In this document: positions 38,849 to 47,434 of the stretch, one piece after another
Numbering within the stretch: position 1 is the stretch's first letter
How the letters are laid out: the number at the start of each line of letters is the position of its first letter
Origin: CBDCVA01 sp965222935 [NCBI: Candidatus Latescibacterota bacterium]
GTDB lineage: Bacteria; Latescibacterota; CBDCVA01
Length of the DNA: 64,000 nt
NCBI GenBank assembly: GCA_965222935.1
Contig: CBDCVA010000002.1
Coordinates: 992,001-1,056,000, forward strand
Reading direction: 5' to 3'
Translations under genes and position numbers: made by a program
Notes under the pieces: generated by a model
What the model was told of the DNA's origin: nothing
Seen by the model: only the letters and a program-made list of their open reading frames with translations
Databases searched by the model: none

Positions 38849-39790
38849 TCAAGGCGCCACAGGGACCGATGCGCTCAAGGCGCTGAACTTGAGCGCGACA
38901 TGGTGAGCGGCACCCAGCCCAAGCCTCAGGGGCACCAGCGCGTAATCGAGGCCCCACAGCCCGCGCCGGACGCCGACGCCATAGCGCATCCTCACCGTCT
39001 CCGAACCGGAACAGAAACCCGCCCGCAACGCCAGCGCGTCCCACAACCGGTATTCCGTGCTCACGGTCATCTCCGGGTCCTTATCGTTCGGCACGCGCAC
39101 CGCGCCGGCCAAAACCAGTCCGCTCGCGCTGCCCTCGCGCTCCAGTTCGTACGCGGCACCCAGCAGAAAATCCGTCGGGAGATCCACCCGCTCGGCTGCC
39201 ATACGGCCCGAGCGCCCCAGTTGTCGGACCGCCAGGCCCAGCCGTGCCATCCCGCGGCCGAGCCGTCGTTCCACCAGAAAACCCACGTCCACGGCGCCGG
39301 CTGAGGCACTTCGGATGTCAATTTTCTCGTAGAGCGCCTTCACGCTCATGCCGACGACGATGTGCCCGCTGAACACCCGTGCGAACGTCGCCCGAACGAC
39401 AACGTCGTACACGCCGAACGTCCCCAGCGGTTCCGCGGAGGGACCCGTTCGGCGCTCGATCCCCGTCACTGAGCCAAGCGTGCCAGCCAGGCCCAGGGCC
39501 GACCGCTTCGACCGCCACGCGGCAGCCACATACTCGTAGCGCACGCCCTCGAACCACTCCAGGTGCGCCAGGGACACCTCGCGCGATGCACCCGTCCAAA
39601 GCGTCGCAGGGTTGAAGTGCGCCGCTCCCTCGTCGCCGCCCACCGCGACGGAGGCGCCTCCCAGCGTCCACGCGCGCGGACTGGGCGCCAGCTTCACGAC
39701 ACCGAACCCCGTTCGGCCCGCATCCTCGTCGATCCCCGCCGCCGTCGCCTGCGTCGCGAGGAAGGCCAGACCCAGCGCCATCCAGCGCAC
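38849..39790 (-). CDS. PorV/PorQ-like outer-membrane protein 1
   Basis: A 313-residue exported protein. After a signal peptide (cleavage near ATAAG) it reads as a PorV/PorQ-type beta-barrel: an early GGASVAVGGDEGAAHFNPA motif, where the family has GGAxxAxxxDxxAxxxNPA, then repeated Gly/aromatic strands. Such proteins sit in the outer membrane, in some Bacteroidota as type IX secretion parts. It starts 3 nt after the second PorV-like gene and is followed by the site-2 protease gene. Confidence 0.85.
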   Translation of the reverse strand: MRWMALGLAFLATQATAAGIDEDAGRTGFGVVKLAPSPRAWTLGGASVAVGGDEGAAHFNPATLWTGASREVSLAHLEWFEGVRYEYVAAAWRSKRSALGLAGTLGSVTGIERRTGPSAEPLGTFGVYDVVVRATFARVFSGHIVVGMSVKALYEKIDIRSASAGAVDVGFLVERRLGRGMARLGLAVRQLGRSGRMAAERVDLPTDFLLGAAYELEREGSASGLVLAGAVRVPNDKDPEMTVSTEYRLWDALALRAGFCSGSETVRMRYGVGVRRGLWGLDYALVPLRLGLGAAHHVALKFSALSASVPVAP

Positions 39791-39793
39791 GCC

Positions 39794-40747
39794 TCAGAAC
39801 CTCAGCCTGAGCGCCACCAGATGGCCGCGCCGCGCACCCAGTTCGTCCCCCACATTAGCGTACTCGACGCCCACACGCCAGCGGGCGACACCGCCCCCGA
39901 TCATGAGGCCGAAGGTGCTTTGAGGCTCTCCCTCGTCCGCATTGAGCGCGATCCCCTCCAGTCCACCGCGCAAGGTGAGCGTCCTCATCACAACGAGCTC
40001 CCCGCCCAAAGAGACCTCACCCGAGCCGGTCGCGCGGCCATATTCGACCGAGATAAGAAGCGGCAGCGGCAGAAGCAGCGGTTCGTAGCTCGCGCCCGCG
40101 TGGACGGCGATGGGGAAATCATCGTCGCTCGTACGCTCGCGCCCGCCCACAGTTGGAACGCTCCAGGAATACGACGCCGCCAGGTTCCGCACAGCCGCCG
40201 CCATGATCAGGCCAGGAACGACCTCACCGTACACGCCGACGTCCAAGCCAACGGCGCTCGCATCAGCGGAGGCGAGGTCGGCGCGGAAAACAGTGGCCGC
40301 GAAGCCCACCCCGATCTGGTCGCCCAGTAAACGCCAAGCCAAAGCCCCACGAAAGGCGTTCTGGCTGTTGTCCACTTTGCCCGCGGGCCGGCCCTGAAGG
40401 TCCCGCGTCATGACCTCGTCCACGCCGGCATTGATCCACCCAAACCCGAGCACGGCGCTGGGGCCGAGGGTCTGCGCGTAGGCTACCAGGGTCTGCCGTC
40501 GCCCCAACGAGAGCGAGCGCTGCGCGAACGCCACCTGGTAGCCAAACAGGTCCGCCAACGCAGCGGGATTCCAGAAGGCGGCGTGCGGGTCGCCAACGAC
40601 GGCGACCGTCGCTCGGCCCATCCCCGCCGCTCGCGCGCCGGCACCGAGAGCGAAGAAGGCGTCGGCAGTGCCCCCCGGTTGTGCCTGCGCGTGCAGAGGC
40701 AAAAACGCCAGCGCGGTGGCCCAGCCCAGCGCCTGCCTTCGCATCAA
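39794..40747 (-). CDS. PorV/PorQ-like outer-membrane protein 2
   Basis: A 317-residue paralogue of the downstream barrel. It has a signal peptide ending LHAQAQ, the family motif AAGMGRATVAVVGDPHAAFWNPA, multiple strands and a terminal Arg-Phe typical of outer-membrane barrels. Its start overlaps the stop of the BNR/FlgD-like gene by 4 nt. The pairing of two PorV-like genes with a protein carrying a FlgD-like C-terminal module suggests an export or surface-anchoring unit. Confidence 0.87.
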   Translation of the reverse strand: MMRRQALGWATALAFLPLHAQAQPGGTADAFFALGAGARAAGMGRATVAVVGDPHAAFWNPAALADLFGYQVAFAQRSLSLGRRQTLVAYAQTLGPSAVLGFGWINAGVDEVMTRDLQGRPAGKVDNSQNAFRGALAWRLLGDQIGVGFAATVFRADLASADASAVGLDVGVYGEVVPGLIMAAAVRNLAASYSWSVPTVGGRERTSDDDFPIAVHAGASYEPLLLPLPLLISVEYGRATGSGEVSLGGELVVMRTLTLRGGLEGIALNADEGEPQSTFGLMIGGGVARWRVGVEYANVGDELGARRGHLVALRLRF

Positions 40748-42447
40748 TCGAGCACCACCACGTTGCCAAAAGCAGGCGGAGCATCGCTGGCTTCAATGCG
40801 GTAAAAGTAGACCCCGTTGGCGACGACCTCGCCCTGATCGTCCCGGCCGTCCCAGTTCTCGCCGTGGTCGGCAGGCCCCTCGCGCACGGCGTCCTCGATG
40901 AGAGTACGGACCCGCCGGCTGGCGAAGTCGTAGATGCGGACCGTCACACGCGCGGGTGTGCTCAAGCTGTACTGAATGCGAGTCATCCGGCCCTGGCTGG
41001 GCGCGAAGGGGCTCGGGTAGGCGTAAGTGCTCTCCTCGCCAGCCAGACCTGCCTCCTGGATGTACTCGCCCACGTCCAGCGAGCGCGTCAAAACGAAGGT
41101 CTTGAGTATCTCCCACGGCCGGCCGCCGTCCCGCGAGCGCACGAGCCCCAGCTCCGAGCCCGCCCAGACCGTGCCATCCACCACGGCGACGTCAATGACG
41201 TTCCCCCCCGCGATCTCGTCGCGACGCATCACGTCCACAAAGGCGAGTGGCTCCCACGTCTCCCCCGCGTCCGGGCTGTGGAACAGGCTGTCCGCCGTTC
41301 CGACCCAGACCTCGGGACCGTCGAAGGCGAAGTTCCACGCCGTCCGCCTAATGCCCGTGTCGATCCAGCTAAGACCGCCGTCGTCCGAGTAGACGATCCC
41401 CTCGCGCTCGCCCGGACGGGAGAAGGGCATCGTGCCGGCCCAGATACGGGTGCGACCATCCAGCTTCTGTGCTGCGAGCGACGGGATGAAATTACCCGTG
41501 AGGGTCCGAGGGAGGTGTCGCTCGGCCTCGCTGATGAAGCCGTCTCCCTGGTCCTCACGCACCGTCTCAAACTGCGCCTGGAAGTTACGCCAGGTCCGCC
41601 CACCATCGCGGCTGACGTTGACCCCGGCGAACGTACCGACCCACAGCTCGCCGTCGACGGCAATAACGGACGAGACCTGGTGGTTGGGGTTCTGGAAATC
41701 GATGATGCCCGACTCATCGGGCGCCTGAGCCCTCCACGAGCGCCCAAAATCGCTCGTCGAAACCAGGGCACCCAGGCTGAACGCGATCCACATCACATCG
41801 CCGTCCCACGCGAAGTCGAAAGCCGTGGTGAACCGCTCCGGGCGGCGAAAATCGATGCGATCAGGGAAGATGTCCGCAATCGAGAAGTACTCCCATGATA
41901 AGCCGCCGTCGAGAGTGCGGAAGATGCCGTCCCCCGAGGGCGCCTCGTCGTCCGGAAAGGTAAAGCTCATGGCCACCCAGACAGTGTCGTGCCTCGCCCA
42001 GACGGCGCTGATGCTCTCGTGACCCCGCGTCGGCAGCCGGTGGAAGGTCTGCCAGTCCTCCGGCCGGGCACCATCGCCCAGCAGGACTGAGAGACCCGTT
42101 TCCGTTCCCACCCAGAGGTTCGCCCCACTCCAGGCGAGGACCTGAATGACATTGCCCGCCAGCCCCGCCACTGCCTCCGCCCGCTCCGGGGGTAAGGGCT
42201 CGCCACGGCTGGTCTGAGGAGCGCTCACGGACAGACTTACGGCCAGAAGCAGGAACGCCCGAGCAGCGTGTGAACGGCCCCGCGTACGGACGCGGGCTGG
42301 GTCAGGGTGACGGTCGCGCGTTCCCGCGCCGGGTTCGGGAAAGCCAGGAAACCGTGCAGAGCTAGCTCCGCCGCCACGCGGAAAGACACCTCCGCGGCGC
42401 CGTGCGCCGTCCACGAAGAGCGCCGGAGTGTCGGCAAGCGAAGGCAT
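40744..42447 (-). CDS. BNR/sortilin-type beta-propeller protein with FlgD-like C-terminal module
   Basis: An exported protein of up to 567 residues. Several BNR/Asp-box-like units are visible (FRTLDGGLSWEYFS, VSRDGGRTWRNF, YSDDGGLSWIDTG, FHSPDAGETWEPL, VRSRDGGRPWEIL), giving a beta-propeller. Residues ~475-567 form a FlgD-like Ig module with YPSPFAPSQGRM, RIYDFASRRVRTL and GVYFYRIEA. A signal-like stretch (AARAFLLLAVSLSVSA) lies near residue 65, but the only in-frame ATG is at 42447, within a region that otherwise looks like a decayed gene. The true start is therefore uncertain; a GTG at 42228 is too late for the signal. It overlaps the next gene. Confidence 0.8.
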   Translation of the reverse strand: MPSLADTPALFVDGARRRGGVFPRGGGASSARFPGFPEPGAGTRDRHPDPARVRTRGRSHAARAFLLLAVSLSVSAPQTSRGEPLPPERAEAVAGLAGNVIQVLAWSGANLWVGTETGLSVLLGDGARPEDWQTFHRLPTRGHESISAVWARHDTVWVAMSFTFPDDEAPSGDGIFRTLDGGLSWEYFSIADIFPDRIDFRRPERFTTAFDFAWDGDVMWIAFSLGALVSTSDFGRSWRAQAPDESGIIDFQNPNHQVSSVIAVDGELWVGTFAGVNVSRDGGRTWRNFQAQFETVREDQGDGFISEAERHLPRTLTGNFIPSLAAQKLDGRTRIWAGTMPFSRPGEREGIVYSDDGGLSWIDTGIRRTAWNFAFDGPEVWVGTADSLFHSPDAGETWEPLAFVDVMRRDEIAGGNVIDVAVVDGTVWAGSELGLVRSRDGGRPWEILKTFVLTRSLDVGEYIQEAGLAGEESTYAYPSPFAPSQGRMTRIQYSLSTPARVTVRIYDFASRRVRTLIEDAVREGPADHGENWDGRDDQGEVVANGVYFYRIEASDAPPAFGNVVVLD

Positions 42448-42726
42448 CCCCCCGTGGACGCGCGCCCCCAGTTCCGCGTTCCCGCTGGGTAGTCACCGCC
42501 GAGAAGCGGCCGTCCGGCAGCAAACCGCTGATCACGGAGCCAGTCCACTTGCCCCAGCCGCGCCACCTCCGAGGGATAGGCAGCGCCGCACCCGCAGATC
42601 GCGGGGTCGGGCGCTCCGGTCAAAACCCGTGGGTCGCGCGGTGGCCCAGCCGCCGGAGGGACGCACCGCAGATTGCGGCCAGCCGGAGGCTGTGGGTTCC
42701 CCGAAGCGTTCGATGCGTCCCGGGGT
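42237..42726 (-). pseudogene. decayed gene with broken FlgD/sorting-type C-terminus
   Basis: Between the glycosyltransferase stop and the BNR gene, protein-like segments appear in different frames in sequence order: TGSVISGLLPDGRFSAVTT, then ELGARVHGGMPSLADTPALF, then AELALHGFLAFPNPARERAT followed by VTLTQP. The last matches the start of FlgD-like or type IX sorting modules but ends abruptly at a stop at 42237. No single frame connects them. It reads as a frame-disrupted remnant of a surface protein; sequencing errors are an alternative explanation. Confidence 0.45.
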
Positions 42727-43908
42727 TCACGACGACCTCGCAGCGACCTCCGTGACGAGCGCGTCAATATCGGCGACGACGCGATCCCATGCGAAGCGCT
42801 CCGCGTGCTCCCGGCCTGCGGCGCCCATCTGAGCCGCCAGGGAGGGTTCGGTCAGAAGGCGCACCGCCGCACCTGCAACGGCCTCCACGTCCTCGGGGTC
42901 CACAACTAGACCCGTTTCCCCGTCGACGACCGCATCCAGCACCCCGCCCGAGCGCCCCGCCACCACGGGTTTTCCCGTAGCGCCAGCTTCAAGGTAGACC
43001 ACGCCGAAGGTCTCGACACCGCGCCGTTCGAGCTCGCCGGGTATCTCACGGCTCGTCATGACATAGACATCGCAAAGCCTGTAATAAGCGTTTATGGCTT
43101 CATGCGAGATCGCCCCCGCAAACCGCACACCATCCGCCACCCCCAGATCGTGCGTCAGCGCCATCAGCCGGTCGCGCTCGGGGCCGTCGCCGACGATGAG
43201 GTAAACGACATCCGGCTCGCGCGCACGGATCCGTGGCAGCGCACGGATCACCGTGTCGATCCCCTTACGCGGGTCTAGCCGCGCCGCCGTCATCAGCACC
43301 GGCCTGCCCGCGACGCCCAGGTGTGCCGCAAGCTCGGGATCGCGCGGCCCCGGCGTGAACGCACGGATGTCCACCCCCCGGCAGAGCACGGCGATCTTCC
43401 CGGGCGGGACGCCCATCTCCAGAAGAAGCGATCGCGTATAGCGGCTGATGGTGATCACCCGAGCCGCCTCAGAGAAGATGCGGTTGATCAACAGACGCAA
43501 TGCCGGCGACGCTCGTTGCTTCGCGCGCGCCTTGAGGTTGTCCACGCCCATCGTGTAGACGACGTAGGGCACACCGGCCAATCGCTTGAGGATCAAGCCC
43601 ATATACCCCATCGGCAGCACGGTGCCGCACTGAATAACGCCCACGCCCTCCCTGCGAACCAGCCGGGCCAAGCCCGCGCACCAGGCAAGGTTGTAACCGA
43701 AGACTTTCGCTCGCCGATGCTCGAAAGGCGCGCGTACGATCTGGAAGGGGAGATTCCGGTCGAACGCCTCCGCGTCGGTGCAGGGCGTCGCCGCCACGAT
43801 CATGCGACCAGGGTCGAAGTGGCTGGCGATGTTGAAAAAGATGGTGGCGATCCCACCCAGCATCGGAGGGAAATCCTGCGTCACCAGAAGCGTTCTTGGG
43901 CCGCTCAT
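42727..43908 (-). CDS. family 4 glycosyltransferase (GT-B)
   Basis: A 393-residue GT-B protein. The N-terminal LLVTQDFPPMLGGIATIF acceptor loop is typical of GT4 enzymes. The C-terminal domain has GRPVLMTAARLDPRKGIDTV, YLIVGDGPERDRL and FGVVYLEAGATGKPVVAG with the catalytic Glu. It transfers a sugar from a nucleotide donor to an envelope glycan or lipid. The ATG at 43908 overlaps the stop of the upstream kinase fragment (ATGA) and fits the conserved start; earlier ATGs add unconserved residues. Confidence 0.93.
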   Translation of the reverse strand: MSGPRTLLVTQDFPPMLGGIATIFFNIASHFDPGRMIVAATPCTDAEAFDRNLPFQIVRAPFEHRRAKVFGYNLAWCAGLARLVRREGVGVIQCGTVLPMGYMGLILKRLAGVPYVVYTMGVDNLKARAKQRASPALRLLINRIFSEAARVITISRYTRSLLLEMGVPPGKIAVLCRGVDIRAFTPGPRDPELAAHLGVAGRPVLMTAARLDPRKGIDTVIRALPRIRAREPDVVYLIVGDGPERDRLMALTHDLGVADGVRFAGAISHEAINAYYRLCDVYVMTSREIPGELERRGVETFGVVYLEAGATGKPVVAGRSGGVLDAVVDGETGLVVDPEDVEAVAGAAVRLLTEPSLAAQMGAAGREHAERFAWDRVVADIDALVTEVAARSS

Positions 43909-44205
43909 GCGGCGATCCTCGGGACGGCCATCAACCGTTGCACCAACCCCCGCCACCGCATTGCCGCCCTTAGAGATCGACGAACGCTGGTACGGCCAAG
44001 GTCGACGAGGATTAGATTGGAAGGCGCTTCTTTGATTAGAATATTCCCCCAATAGAAATCTCCGTGATCCACGCCCGCGTCATGGACTCGCCGCGCAAAT
44101 TGGCCCGAGGCTTCACCGGCTGTGCGCCGCTCAGCATCCCCGCATCGCCCAGCCACCACTGCGTAGGATTCGCGCGCCTGGTACCAGGGCCATGGGGACG
44201 AGGCC
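43905..44205 (-). pseudogene. C-terminal fragment of an LPS-core-type (WaaP/KdkA-like) kinase
   Basis: About 85-100 codons read ARRVHDAGVDHGDFYWGNIL, then LILVDLGRTSVRRSLRAAMR, matching the catalytic HxD and metal-binding Asp regions of small LPS/lipid kinases. The N-terminal lobe with the ATP-binding Lys is missing: the preceding sequence is the end of serS. A GTG at 44159 could start a ~84-residue product. The stop overlaps the glycosyltransferase start, as in a real operon, so the fragment is probably left from a deletion that joined serS to a glycan cluster. Confidence 0.6.
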
Positions 44206-44208
44206 CCC

Positions 44209-45468
44209 TCAGGGGCCAATCTGGTCAAAGCCGCAGATCGAGGCGACGGGCTCGGGCAGGACGACGCTTCCGTCGGCGCGCTGGCCGTTTTCGAGCAAGG
44301 CAATGAGCATTCGTCCGAGTGCTATTGCCGTGCCATTGAGCGTGTGGACGAATCGGAGCCGTCCGGTCTTGGGGTCGCGGTAGCGGATGTTCAGGCGCCG
44401 CGCCTGGAAATCCGTGCAGTTGGAAGTAGAGTGGGTCTCCCGGTAGCGACTCTGGCCTGGCATCCAGGCCTCCATGTCGTACTTCTTCGCCGTGGGTACC
44501 CCCAATTCCCCCGTGCACCCCATCACCAGTTGGTAGGGGAGTCCGAGCGCCTGCAGGATCGTCTCCTCGCTCTCACGTAGGAACTCGTGCTCGTCGTGGC
44601 TGCCCTCGGGCTGCGCGAAGCTGAACATCTCCACCTTGTCGAAGTGGTGGACGCGTAAAATCCCCCGCGTATCGCGCCCGTACGCACCCGCCTCGCGCCG
44701 AAAGCAGGAGGAATAGCCACAGTAGCGTAGGGGGAGTTCCTGAACGTCCAGCACTTCGTCGCGGTGCATGGGGCCAAGGGTTTGCTCGCTCGTAGCAGCC
44801 AGGACGAGATCGTCCCGCTCAAGAGCGTACATGTCGTCCGCCATCCACGGCAGGTATCCCATCGCCTCGAAGACTTCGCTTCGCGCGAGCACGGGCGGCA
44901 GGACCGGCCGGAAGCCGCGCTCGGTCAGAAAGCGGAGGGTGAACTGGATCAGGGCGAACTGAACGAGCACGAGCTCACCCTTGAGGTACCACGACCGCGC
45001 CCCGGCCACCTTCGCCGCCCGCTTCATGTCGATCAGGTCAAGCTGCTCGCCCAGCGCCAGGTGGTCCAGGGGCTCGAAGTCGAACGACGGTGGCTCGCCC
45101 CACGTGCGCAGGACGACGTTCCCGCTCTCGTCAGGGCCCTCGGGCACACCGTCTTCGGGCAGATTGGGCAGCGATAGCAAGGCATCGTTCAGTCCGATCT
45201 CCAACTCACGGAGGCGTCCCTCCTGTTCTTTGATCGTCGCTGAAAGCTCTCGCAGTTCTTCGCGCCGCAACTCTCGCTGAGCCGGGTCTTTGGCCACCGC
45301 CTGGCTTGCGGCATTGCGCTTCCCCCGCAGCCCATCCAGCTCCGATACCAGGGCCCGGCGCTCCGCATCCAGTCTCAGGACTTCATCCACGCGATCCGGC
45401 CCACCCTTGGCCACCACACCCCGGCGGACCCGTTCCGGTTCTTCTCGGATCAGACGGATGTCAAGCAC
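44209..45468 (-). CDS. serS: seryl-tRNA synthetase
   Basis: A 419-residue class II synthetase. The N-terminal ~110 residues form the tRNA-binding coiled coil. The core has motif 2 (SSCFRREAGAYGRDTRGILR) and motif 3 (NGTAIALGRMLIALLENGQ), with LAATSEQTLGPMHRDEVL before them. It charges tRNA-Ser and also provides Ser-tRNA(Sec) for the SelA/SelB route encoded in this window. It follows hemW by 15 nt and is the last housekeeping gene before the glycan genes. Confidence 0.98.
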   Translation of the reverse strand: MLDIRLIREEPERVRRGVVAKGGPDRVDEVLRLDAERRALVSELDGLRGKRNAASQAVAKDPAQRELRREELRELSATIKEQEGRLRELEIGLNDALLSLPNLPEDGVPEGPDESGNVVLRTWGEPPSFDFEPLDHLALGEQLDLIDMKRAAKVAGARSWYLKGELVLVQFALIQFTLRFLTERGFRPVLPPVLARSEVFEAMGYLPWMADDMYALERDDLVLAATSEQTLGPMHRDEVLDVQELPLRYCGYSSCFRREAGAYGRDTRGILRVHHFDKVEMFSFAQPEGSHDEHEFLRESEETILQALGLPYQLVMGCTGELGVPTAKKYDMEAWMPGQSRYRETHSTSNCTDFQARRLNIRYRDPKTGRLRFVHTLNGTAIALGRMLIALLENGQRADGSVVLPEPVASICGFDQIGP

Positions 45469-45483
45469 AATGTTCGGGCAGTC

Positions 45484-46665
45484 CTACGCTGCCAACCTGG
45501 ACACGAGCGCATCTACGACGAGGAAACCCCTTCCTGTCGCACGCACGGTCTGCGATGCGATTTCCAGCCAACCCTCATCCTTGAAAATCCGTGCTCTATC
45601 GATCAGCGCCATCGTCCGCTGCCGACCCCAAGCCCGTTCGACCTCATTCAGATCGAGCCCCTCCACGCGGCGCAAGCCAAGCATCACCGTCTCGAAGAAC
45701 CGCGTCTGGGAATCAAGCGTCTCGCTTCCCTCCACAGGCGATCGGCCCGACTCCAGCGCAGCGACGTACGCCCGAAAGTCGCGAGTGTTCCACCATCGCC
45801 GCTCCTCCACAAAGCTGTGCGCTCCCAGGCCCGCGCCAAGGTAGGCGGCACCGCTCCAGTACGCGAGGTTGTGGCGACACCGATGCCCCACCCGTGCGAA
45901 ATTGGACACTTCGTACCGAGCGTAGCCCGCCGCATCCAGGGTCCGGGCAATGCACTCGTACTCCGAGGCTGCGATCCCCTCATCGGGCAAGATGAGCCGC
46001 CCGCGGCGCAACTTGCGCCGCATGGGCACGTCGCCCTCCAGCGTTAGGTGGTAGGCGGAGACATGGGTCGGCTCGAGGGCTGTAGCTTCGGCCAGGTCGG
46101 CCCGCACGTCCTCAAGCCCTGCACCCGGAACGCCGAAGAGCAGGTCCAGCGAGAGCTCCTCAAAGCCCGCATTGCGCGCCGCCCGTAGCGCGGACCGGGC
46201 TTCGGCGGCGGAATGGTCCCGCCCCAGTGTGCGCAGGAGCCGGTCCTGGAACGACTGCACGCCGACGGATAGCCGCGTCACGCCCGACGCGCGCAGGATC
46301 TCCAGCGCCGCTGCGTCCACCGTCCCCGGATTGGCCTCCACGGTGACCTCCGCAGCGCACGAGAGGCCGAAACGTCCGGTGATTCCCTCCAAAATACGCG
46401 CCAACGTCCGGGGAGGGAGCATCGTCGGAGTGCCGCCGCCAAAACATACGGTCGCAAGACCCTCTCTGGGCCGCCCAAATCGTGCCGAGAGCCGCTCCAG
46501 CTCGCGCTCAAGGGCCGAGAGGTACGGCTCGACTTCCGGCCGACGCGCCACGACAATCGGGAAATCGCAATAGTGGCACCACCTCCGACAGAAGGGGATG
46601 TGGACATAGAGATGGCGCGGTGAGGCGCCCTCACCTACCGGATGATGTCGGCCAGCCGTTCCCAC
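45484..46665 (-). CDS. hemW: HemW-like radical SAM protein (coproporphyrinogen oxidase family)
   Basis: A ~393-residue radical SAM protein. The cluster motif is CRRWCHYCDF (CxxxCxxC) immediately after LYVHIPF, the standard HemW opening. GGGTPTMLP, EVTVEANPGTVD and VGVQSFQDRLL follow, then the C-terminal HemN-type domain. HemW is now viewed as a haem chaperone rather than an oxidase. The start is unclear: the conserved region begins at about 46614, and the nearest in-frame start is a GTG at 46665, overlapping lepB by 31 nt. Confidence 0.93.
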   Translation of the reverse strand: MGTAGRHHPVGEGASPRHLYVHIPFCRRWCHYCDFPIVVARRPEVEPYLSALERELERLSARFGRPREGLATVCFGGGTPTMLPPRTLARILEGITGRFGLSCAAEVTVEANPGTVDAAALEILRASGVTRLSVGVQSFQDRLLRTLGRDHSAAEARSALRAARNAGFEELSLDLLFGVPGAGLEDVRADLAEATALEPTHVSAYHLTLEGDVPMRRKLRRGRLILPDEGIAASEYECIARTLDAAGYARYEVSNFARVGHRCRHNLAYWSGAAYLGAGLGAHSFVEERRWWNTRDFRAYVAALESGRSPVEGSETLDSQTRFFETVMLGLRRVEGLDLNEVERAWGRQRTMALIDRARIFKDEGWLEIASQTVRATGRGFLVVDALVSRLAA

Positions 46666-47432
46666 CGGACCCGCTTCGGAAAACGAATGATGTTGTAGAC
46701 CAGCATGTAGGGCAGGGACAAGGGACTCGCATACCGCGGCGCGCGCATATCGGGACGCCACGACCAGTAGAGGATCATCGCTCTGCCCTTAACGAAACGC
46801 ATGTGTAGCTCGCCCCAGTAACGCGAGTCGCGCGAGTTGTCCCGATTATCCCCCATCATGAACAGATGCTCGGGGCGAATCGTGATCGGGCCGAAGTTGT
46901 CACGTGGACTGTCAGCCAAACCGAAGACACGGGCATCGGTATATTTCACCTTCGGGGGATTGAGGAACGGTTGTCCGTCCACGTATAGCCTCTTGTCGCG
47001 GATCTCCACTGTCTGCCCCTCGACGGCCACGCACCGCTTGATGAAGTCCTTGGAGGAATCTTCAGGGTAGGCGAAAATCATGATGTCGCCTGGCTGCATG
47101 TCGCGCAGGCCCGGCAGCCGCCCATCGGTGAAGGGGATTTTGGGACCGTACAGGAACTTGTTCGCCAGAAGGAAATCACCGACCAGGAGCGTGTCCTCCA
47201 TCGAGCCCGAAGGGATGCGGAACGCCTGCACAATGAAGTGGCGGATGCCCAGCGCCAATAACAGCGCGACCCCGATCGCCTCGATGTACTCGCGCAGATG
47301 CGACTTCGGGCGGCGCGGCGTCTCCGTCTGCGCGCGAGCCTCGACTTCGGGGACGACTCGGCTCTCGCGCCGCAGCATACGAAGGGCACCGTTCCAAAGA
47401 CGGCGCGTTCCCGCCGTGACCGCCCCCATCAT
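46635..47432 (-). CDS. lepB: signal peptidase I
   Basis: A 265-residue type I signal peptidase. An N-terminal tail is followed by one membrane segment (EAIGVALLLALGIRHFIVQ). The catalytic Ser is in RIPSGSMEDTLLVGD, the Lys in DFIKRCVAVEGQTVEI, and the C-terminal box reads FMMGDNRDNSRDSRYWG. It removes signal peptides at the outer face of the inner membrane. Either of the adjacent ATGs at 47432 and 47429 may be used, the first 2 nt after the lepA stop. Confidence 0.96.
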   Translation of the reverse strand: MMGAVTAGTRRLWNGALRMLRRESRVVPEVEARAQTETPRRPKSHLREYIEAIGVALLLALGIRHFIVQAFRIPSGSMEDTLLVGDFLLANKFLYGPKIPFTDGRLPGLRDMQPGDIMIFAYPEDSSKDFIKRCVAVEGQTVEIRDKRLYVDGQPFLNPPKVKYTDARVFGLADSPRDNFGPITIRPEHLFMMGDNRDNSRDSRYWGELHMRFVKGRAMILYWSWRPDMRAPRYASPLSLPYMLVYNIIRFPKRVRWERLADIIR

Positions 47433-47434
47433 CC

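Noticed and set aside
42448-42767. Intact gene between the GT4 glycosyltransferase and the propeller gene
   Set aside because: No single frame has consistent protein character; a decayed gene explains the multi-frame pieces better.
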